In this document: piece after piece, positions 58,301-64,000 of the stretch
How positions within the stretch are numbered: position 1 is the stretch's first letter
Layout: each line of letters begins with the position of its first letter
From: Phoronis australis
Taxonomy: Eukaryota; Phoronida; Phoronidae
Direction of reading: 5' to 3'
Assembly (NCBI GenBank): GCA_002633005.1
Contig: NMRA01000734.1
Span: 69,984-133,983 of the forward strand
DNA length: 64,000 bases
The notes under the pieces: model-generated
Databases searched by the model: none
What the model was told of the DNA's origin: nothing
The model's input: only the letters and a program-made list of their open reading frames with translations
Translations under genes and position numbers: made by a program

Positions 58301-61300
58301 TTGTATATGGGAATTTCCGATAGCATGCATTGATGTCAGCATTTTCAAAGCATAATAATGCTCTTATTTTAAGTTGTAAAACAAAGAAACTGATCACACT
58401 CATAGCCTATTCTTTCTTATGGCATGAAATATTTTCTTCTCATTAAAACATTTCTTCTGTAATTATTTTCAAAAAACACCAAACAGTCATTGTTTAGCCC
58501 TTTGACCGTTCCTGATGATATCTTCCTGATACCTGTCACACTTGATTTCTATTCCATATATGGTGAATACTGTAATTGATCACTTTAAGGTCACTCTTTG
58601 CTACAAGATGTGATATCTAGAAATCGACACTTGACATGATTGTCTTCGCTGATCTTTACATGTTAAAGTCTAACACAACGCAAATCAGGTCAAGCCAAAA
58701 TCGCAATTTCAAACTGACACGAATCAACCAGTGTGTCTTCCCATTATACCAATGAACTCCCCAAGTACATGGTGTTATCATGTGAAAATGGAAACGTTAA
58801 CTCGGTGAATCCATGATGTTGTCATTCTGCGAATGGGAATGCTTACAAAATAATGACTTATACCTCAAAACATGAACCAGAAGATGTTTTTAAATGATGG
58901 TCCTGCGCGTGGTTTAACAATGTGTGTAAGTCGCTGCCTTTAGGTTTTCAGTGATTTAATGTGAAATATTCGTGAATAACGCAATTGCTACTTCAGTAGT
59001 AGCTGCCTACAGACATTTTAGCTGAAGCGTGAAACAATGAGGTTTGCAACCAATCCTGATTCTATCCCCTGCTGATGCACTATTGGCAAAATCAGGATTC
59101 AACTGAAAACACCTACTCAGTGTGTCAAAGAATATTCACTTGTTCTTGGTGGTTGGTCTTTCCCTACAGTTGTCATACTTAATGTGTAGGCAAGTCTTTC
59201 CTGTGCCAGACTTTTGTAAACAGTTTTCAAAATTTGTTCCGAACCTTTCAGGGATGATGAGAGTTACAGAGCATTATTTTTGGAATGCTTGGTGGGAAAG
59301 GTGTTTTGATACCTGTTAATAGATCTAAACTGTATCCGTTTTAATTAATGAAATGGCAAGATAGACATTATTTATTGTTTGCTTATAACAATTAATCGAT
59401 ACTATTATCAATTGTATTTGGGCTGTGCTGGTTTCAGGTTTAGTGAGTAAATTGAAGAATCATTCGTGTGAGTTTGGTGCTACGGACGCCCTCTGTATCC
59501 TTGATGACGTGTTGCTAAGCAGTGGTTTGGATGTGGACTCTGGCTGCGGATATCTCAACTGTACGTTCACGTTTTGTTCTTCGTGCTTTCAGGTCTTTGA
59601 TGTCTTGTCAGGCTGTCTCACTTGTAATTTTTGTGAAAAGATTACTTGACAAGTATTTGGAAAACCAATGCGTAGTTTTAATTTAATACCAACAAAGAGG
59701 GTGTTATTTTTCATTATGCATAGAGTAATTAATGCTATATGAGACCAGTTCGTTGTATTTTGTATTGTTATCATAGTGGGAATTCTTCTGAGGTTTCAAA
59801 GATGTCATGTTGCTTTCCGGATGCAGAACCTTTGACCTTATACAATATTGTACAACAAGATGGTGATTTCACCCCTTCCTAATAAGTTTGGAGACTGGCA
59901 AGTTGTCATCTTAAAATTATTCACAGACTGCAAAGTCTCTGTGCTTGCCTGAACTCCTACTTTTGATACGTACATGTATCGTACATATTTCACGTCTTTT
60001 AAGAAGTTAAAACAGAAACCAAATATAGATACTTAACAACAGTTTTTATGGTTATTGATCATTCAGTCATGAAATTATTGCAAGCCTTTGTTAAGAATTG
60101 TTTTAAAATCTGAGCATGATTGTCAAGCCACTATTAACCATATTCTGGTGTTAAAAACATCAACTATCTTCACAAACGTATTTGCTCTTCCAAACCAAAG
60201 TTGCGTCATCATGTTATTATTCTTTGTTTGAATTGAACGTGTTGCAATAAATGATGTAGAATTCCCTCATGGCCATACTTATTTGGCGATTCAAACTGTG
60301 ACAAGCAACTTAAGCGGCCCGATCTGATACAATAACGACCTGTCCATATTTCATAGGCCCGTAAAATTTTTTAATCTGAGTAGAGAATAATGAGACATTA
60401 TCAGTAAGTGGCCTATATCAAAAGTTGTTTTTCACCGAAGGCATGGGTTAATTACCTCTTGTAAAGTGTGTTTGCGCGTTGGTCTCGATGGCTCAGTAGA
60501 CTAGTGTCTGCACGGTAAGCAGAAGGTCCCGGGTTTGAGCCATGGTTGGTGCGGAAATCTTTTCAGATTTTTGTTCATTAGGTCACGTGATGTGACCAAC
60601 AGGTGGCATGCAGACCTGGGACCCATTCCAAGAAACTGACATAAGTTCATTTTTGACTTAAGTCTAAGATTTGTCGTAACTTCCATGCTTTTGAAAATTC
60701 CGCATCCGGTAAGATAGTCAAAATTAAGACAAAACTTTTATCAAAAATTTAATTCAAACTTAGGATCTCTTTCTTGAAACGGTATCGAGGCAAATTTAAG
60801 TCTTCTCTTAAAATTTACTAAAATTTTAGATTTGTCTTAGCTAAGTCAGTTTTGTTGGAACGGGCCCCAGGCATAAAAATGCTGTAACCTATATTTCCAT
60901 GCTGGATCAAGATTTACATATTTACATACTCTTGAAAACTATTGTAGATCTATGTATTAAAGCATTAAAATTTGTGATGTCTGAAATGATGAATTATTTA
61001 CAGTCCACTCGGTACCAGACAATCAGTACTTGTCCTGTCTGTGCGATGATGATGTCACTCGCATACTAACTGTTGCTGGGGGTTACAATGGTGATCACCA
61101 GGGGCTGAGGATTGTCACAGGTGGCGCTGACTTGATACTATGGAGTGAGACATCATCAGACAACTTGTGAGTACTGGGCAATGCAGTGAACCATTTACGA
61201 GTATTTATGCATTGCTCTGCCAAATCTTGATGTTTAAAATCTTGCTGACCCTTTCTTAGGTGCCTTAATGCAGCTTTAAAAGTCACAAAACCTTGGTTGA

Positions 61301-62386
61301 AATTTATGTGGGCATGCCCTTTTTTATTGTTTCTTTTAATCAGTGAGTGCAAGTCATGTAAATGAGTAGGTTTGATGAGAACAAACTAGTATGGCCTAAT
61401 ATGGACTTTTCACTGAGCTTGAGGTGCAGTAAACCTTTGGTTCCTGCTTTAACTAGATGTCCAGAGAACTAAGTGTTGTTTGTGGATTCTCTTTATGCCA
61501 TTTTGTCATTAACAATGTGAACATTAATTTTGCAAACTTAGAAGAAGCAACTAGACTGTTCACTACACTCATACAGCCCAATAGTTTCAGGCATGACCAC
61601 CTGTTGAGGTTGAGCTCTGTTGTCGTTATAAGAATTTGACTTTCTATGTTGAGTGCTTTCCTAAGCAGTCCAGTGTATTAAATAATCTTTGAAGACAAGC
61701 CCTTGCGCTGACAATGACATAACCCTTTTTTAATCCATTAATGATATATTGGTGTTGGCTTTTGCTCAATAGGTGGCACTGCTTGTGTGCTCTGAAATTT
61801 TAAGTTGCAATTAAAATCTATGCAGTGTGTCTCAGGGTAATTCAAAATGTGTGTTTTAATATAACATTGGGACAAAAATCTAGAAGTTGATTCTTTCACA
61901 AAAAGTTGTTATTGTGCTATTGCGTTTCAGTCAGTTTCAAAATTAATTCATGATATAGGCAGTAGTGATGGATGATTTGTTTAAAAGAGTTCCCCTCAGA
62001 GTTGGCCTGTGGGAAGGTATAATTATTTGGGGGACTGAGGTGTGTACGGCAGGAAAGGTAACAATTATTTCCTTCACCAAATTACGTTAAGTCTTACTAT
62101 TGTTGAAAACAAGAAGGAGTCTGAAATCTCTTTACGTAATTATATGTGATGTGATTTGTATGCGGTAATTGTTGTCTTCCATAGTTCCGAGGAGGGTGCA
62201 TATTCAAGGACCATGTACAGTGCCATCTATGACCAGACAGCTGTGGACTCGGATGTCTCCGCTAGCGAAACTGAAGTCAGCGATGATGAACAACATGGGG
62301 ACTCAAGCGATCAACTGCAGAGAGGTGTTTTGAGTCTACAGGGTGGTGAGAACAGTGGCTGGACATCTTGGTGCTCTCTCATTTGA
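48082..62386 (+). CDS. Gene C: WD40-repeat protein with basic helical N-terminus and acidic C-tail, 13 exons, 594 aa
   Basis: Exons: 48082-48204, 49088-49319, 49611-49728, 50225-50298, 50831-50975, 51633-51754, 52819-52902, 54647-54733, 56716-56804, 57153-57375, 59438-59560, 61004-61166, 62185-62386. They sum to 1785 nt with matching phases and a single TGA. Residues 1-60 are basic and helical (RKYRKKLRQIENLE, then LTTDERDKISKK). Residues about 60-180 are acidic/Ser-rich linker. VPVKKKKVEQTRK is a possible nuclear signal. From about residue 205 to 525 there are six or seven WD blades: LDGHNDLICC, SGSRDTTVKLWDL, GHTGAVTCCQL, SASTDCSVKLWS, TGSEGGKLELW, IVKVFEW, and GGADLILWSE. The tail 528-594 is rich in Asp, Glu and Ser. 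WD40 propellers are protein-docking scaffolds; no orthologue is recognised, so no symbol is given. Start context GCAATGG has G at -3 and +4. Confidence 0.88.
48430..48506 (-). mobile_element. Possible tRNA-derived SINE head, minus strand
   Basis: Read on the minus strand: GCATGGTTAGCACGCTCGCC (A-box-like TGGTTAGCACG), then GTGGTTGGATTCCC (B-box-like with one mismatch). In gene C intron 1. No second copy in the window to confirm. Confidence 0.4.
50542..50670. repeat. 43-bp tandem repeat, three copies
   Basis: CAGTCATTACTGAAGTCTTG starts at 50542, 50585 and (with a variant) 50628, in gene C intron 4. Confidence 0.9.
50831..51754 (+). CDS. Gene C exons 5-6: first WD40 blades
   Basis: Exon 5 (50831-50975) carries a basic lead-in (ERLAREKRKVWRTKTFQKTY) and then LDGHNDLICCVATDGKMAVS. 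Exon 6 (51633-51754, acceptor TTTGCAG) completes GSRDTTVKLWDLESGREVK and then the next GH dipeptide, GGHTGAVTCCQLL. The GH-to-WD spacing and the SRDTTVKLWDL signature are classical WD40. Exon borders fall inside blades, as is common in animal WD40 genes. Confidence 0.92.
52819..57375 (+). CDS. Gene C exons 7-10: middle WD40 blades
   Basis: Exon 7 52819-52902 (IIISASTDCSVKLWSCATG), exon 8 54647-54733 (GKLLKSIYTYSPVTCLQVLD, YILTGS), exon 9 56716-56804 (EGGKLELWRPLSGD), exon 10 57153-57375 (YVTTSCVNGIVKVFEWRGEQ and VIYYGDDGVNIKVLEWKK). Exons 7-9 are 84, 87 and 89 nt and join in phase 1. Each repeat ends in LW or EW. The short exons hide this gene from ORF scans. Introns 7 and 8 contain a SINE (53114-53345) and a MITE (56041-56463). 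Confidence 0.9.
53114..53345 (+). mobile_element. tRNA-derived SINE, copy 2
   Basis: Same family as 44530-44765: TGGCCTAGTGTGATAAGTGT, then TCCGCTTTCTTTACTCAAGG, a mutated B box (GGATTTGAGTCC), then TCAGCTCGGTTTTAACTGTA. Ends in an AT-rich stretch. In gene C intron 7. Confidence 0.85.
56041..56463. mobile_element. MITE family with GTTGCATGAAACAGTCCC ends, copy 2
   Basis: Left GCTTGCATGAAATTAGGGAC then TCAACTAAGTTCCCTAAAT; right end, reverse-complemented, GGTTGCATGAAACAGTCCCG. Same orientation as copy 1, in gene C intron 8. Confidence 0.85.
57670..57761. repeat. 31-bp tandem repeat, three copies
   Basis: TGCTGTAGTATTAGTGATGA with CACTGATCAT recurs with a 30-31-bp period, in gene C intron 10. 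The third copy has two substitutions. Confidence 0.92.
59438..62386 (+). CDS. Gene C exons 11-13: last blades and acidic tail
   Basis: Exon 11 59438-59560 (GLVSKLKNHSCEFGATDALC), exon 12 61004-61166 (YLSCLCDDDVTRILTVAGG and LRIVTGGADLILWSETSSDN), exon 13 62185-62386. The last exon has an acidic/Ser tail (SDVSASETEVSDDEQHGDSS) and ends WTSWCSLI then TGA. The acidic tail could bind basic partners (inference). Confidence 0.88.
60481..60600 (+). mobile_element. SINE-like tRNA(Thr)-related head
   Basis: GGTCTCGATGGCTCAGTAGA then an anticodon-arm-like TCTGCACGGTAAGCAGA (stem TCTGC/GCAGA, loop with GGT) and GGTTTGAGCCA as B box. The acceptor stem does not close and loop position 33 is C, so it is not a working tRNA gene. 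In gene C intron 11. Confidence 0.6.
60616..60870. mobile_element. Foldback MITE (GGGNCCCGTTCCAAG ends), copy B
   Basis: Left end CTGGGACCCATTCCAAGAAA; right end, reverse-complemented, CTGGGGCCCGTTCCAACAAA then ACTGACTTAGCTAAGACAAAT. Shares the TTAGCTAAGACAAAT block with copy A. In gene C intron 11, next to the tRNA-like SINE head at 60481. Confidence 0.8.
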
Positions 62387-62434
62387 CCATCATATTAGAA
62401 AAGAGGAGAATGAACACTGTTCGAGACTCTAGCG

Positions 62435-62852
62435 CCCAGTGGCACAAATGAACCCCAAATAGGGACTCGACTAAGTTCCCTAAATCTACGCTGTATTTGT
62501 GGGCTTGTGAAAACATTGATTGTCCTGTCTTATGCTGTTTGAGTCTCATTACTAAGTCAATTTTTGGTTTTGATACAAATCGAGAGTGAACTCTATTGAA
62601 TTCTCAATATTGTTGAAAACATGAAAGGATCTTTTCATGCAACACCCCTGATTTTATTAAAATTGTTTAGACTGAATTAAGGGCTCATTTTTAGGTATAC
62701 TGTTAGAATATGCCATTAGTCAAGGAAGAACTTGTAATAAAGACAAAATGTTAGAAAAAATATTGCATCTTTGCCTAAAGAGCGAAACAATGCACAAAAG
62801 ATGAAGGGAACTTAGTTGAGTTCCCATTTGGAACAGTTTCATGCAACTGGGT
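62435..62852. mobile_element. MITE family with GTTGCATGAAACAGTCCC ends, copy 3, inverted
   Basis: Left AACCCCAAATAGGGACTCGA then CTAAGTTCCCTAAAT; right end, reverse-complemented, CCAGTTGCATGAAACTGTTC. The interior matches copy 2 in the opposite orientation (GATACAAATCGAGAGTGAAC here). Starts about 50 bp after the gene C stop codon, hence within its 3' UTR. Confidence 0.85.
62736..62741 (+). promoter_or_regulatory. Candidate polyadenylation signal AATAAA for gene C
   Basis: AATAAA about 350 bp after the gene C stop, lying inside MITE copy 3. A second AATAAA occurs at 63184-63189. Which is used cannot be decided from sequence. Confidence 0.4.
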
Positions 62853-64000
62853 ATAGGAATCCTGTAATAATGCTGTTCACCAGGCCTGCCTACCATTAAG
62901 AATTATTGACAGGATTGAATACTGACATTTTCTTATTGGTACAGTATTACCGGCATTTTTAGCAGTACTTCAAGAAATGTGGGTACATCTGCTTTTTGTG
63001 TTTTCACCAAATGAATTTACTACTGAAAATTGAATGTCTTGTATTTCCTATGTAAGTGATTTTATTTCACACTTTTTTGAAACTGCGATGCTCTTGAATA
63101 ATCGGCATGGGAGGGGAAAGACACCTGAAAAAATTGTGAGTGGTTCTGTGGAGAATGAATGAAAATTTCTTGTTCTTATTAAAAATAAAAAAATTCCAGT
63201 TGTTGCTTTCATTTTAGCCATTGATTTATTGGAGTTTGCATCATCACCCAACATTTTTTATATTTGTGGGTCGACTACGCCCCCTGTCCCTGCCAAGTCC
63301 GCCTATGAATGAGTCAGTGTTCACTTTTGTGCTGTTTTCAAAATTTGCTGGTTGGTTTAAATTACTAGACTTGCGTGTTTCGCATAATTTAGGGAAATAG
63401 CTGTGGAAGGTTCGTATACAAATTGTGGAGCGTCTTTTGAATTGAATTACCAAGTCTAAGCTCCAAATTAGGTATAAGTAAAAACACCAGAACTTTTGTA
63501 TTTTAAAGCAAGATTTTTTAATTCCTCCACAGGGTAATTTAATCTTGCAAGTCAAAAAGGTATACACAATTAGGATTGGCAATGACCCTTTTTAACTCTT
63601 CAGGCAGACAAAGTTTGAAAAATAGTTGGAAGAAAATTCAATGGAACCCATGTCATAGCAATGTTTGGGTAAAATTAACATCAGACCATTTATCTTAATT
63701 TTTTTATCCAATTTTGATTTTTCTCTGGTTTTCAGGTCATGTCAGGTCAAGCTCATAACACTTTGTGGTTGATTAGAAGTACTTTTTAAAGATACAATTC
63801 CTTTTCTAAGAAATGCTGTATGCTACCAAACTAGACTCAAAATATTGGAACTTTTTCCAGCATCGTGAAGATAACATGTAATTTAAATTGAAGTTAAATT
63901 AAATTTTGGAAGTGTGGACCAGCCTTTGTTTTTCTAAAGCTTTTTGACTGGTGAATGCTTTTCACGTTCCTCGAGACTTCATTGGGGAAATACAGTCCAT

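Larger units (their letters stand above)
62387..64000. other. 3' flank of gene C
   Basis: 3' UTR and downstream sequence with MITE copy 3 and two AATAAA hexamers. No further gene was recognised to the end of the window. Confidence 0.55.

Noticed and set aside
60481-60553. Functional tRNA-Thr gene
   Set aside because: Anticodon stem is good, but the acceptor stem does not pair, position 33 is C and the T-arm is degenerate; better explained as a SINE head.

Overview
The window is animal nuclear DNA. Three spliced genes can be assembled exon by exon with GT-AG introns and matching phases. Between them lie AT-rich introns, short inverted-repeat transposons (MITE-like), tRNA-derived SINE pieces and several tandem repeats. 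No prokaryotic operon, rRNA gene or CRISPR array is visible. A NB-ARC ATPase with a death-fold-like N-terminus and TPRs, present as a tandem pair, fits a marine invertebrate such as a cephalochordate, hemichordate, echinoderm or cnidarian. The species cannot be fixed from the sequence alone.

Layout. (1) 4538-23999, minus strand: a ten-exon gene for a predicted 1014-residue STAND/NB-ARC protein (gene A). (2) 24000-34232: intergenic and rich in repeats, with several inverted-repeat elements, a decayed coding-like repeat at 32.2-32.9 kb and a double hairpin at 33.1 kb. (3) 34233-42531, minus strand: a nine-exon paralogue of gene A, 988 residues (gene B). Exons 2-5 and exon 7 have exactly the same lengths and phases as in gene A. 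(4) 42532-48081: the spacer between gene B and the divergent gene C, with a SINE and a MITE. (5) 48082-62386, plus strand: a thirteen-exon gene for a predicted 594-residue WD40 protein with a basic helical N-terminus and an acidic tail (gene C). (6) 62387-64000: 3' flank of gene C, containing a MITE with a polyadenylation signal. Positions 1-4537 are the 3' flank of gene A; no convincing gene was found there.

How the genes may work. A and B look like paralogous intracellular switch ATPases: an N-terminal adaptor-type helical domain, an FxGR entry motif, Walker A and B, a winged helix, a TPR-rich sensor region, and a short Ser/acidic tail encoded by small divergent exons. This layout is typical of innate-immunity or cell-death STAND proteins; the role here is inferred. 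Gene B differs from A in the acidic Walker B positions and at the MHD-like position. Gene C is unrelated and shows no obvious functional tie.

The most unusual non-coding signal is a 1.7-kb element in intron 7 of gene A. It carries eleven CTCF-like motifs spaced about 146 bp apart. A shorter, degenerate relative with the same spacing lies in intron 2 of the same gene.
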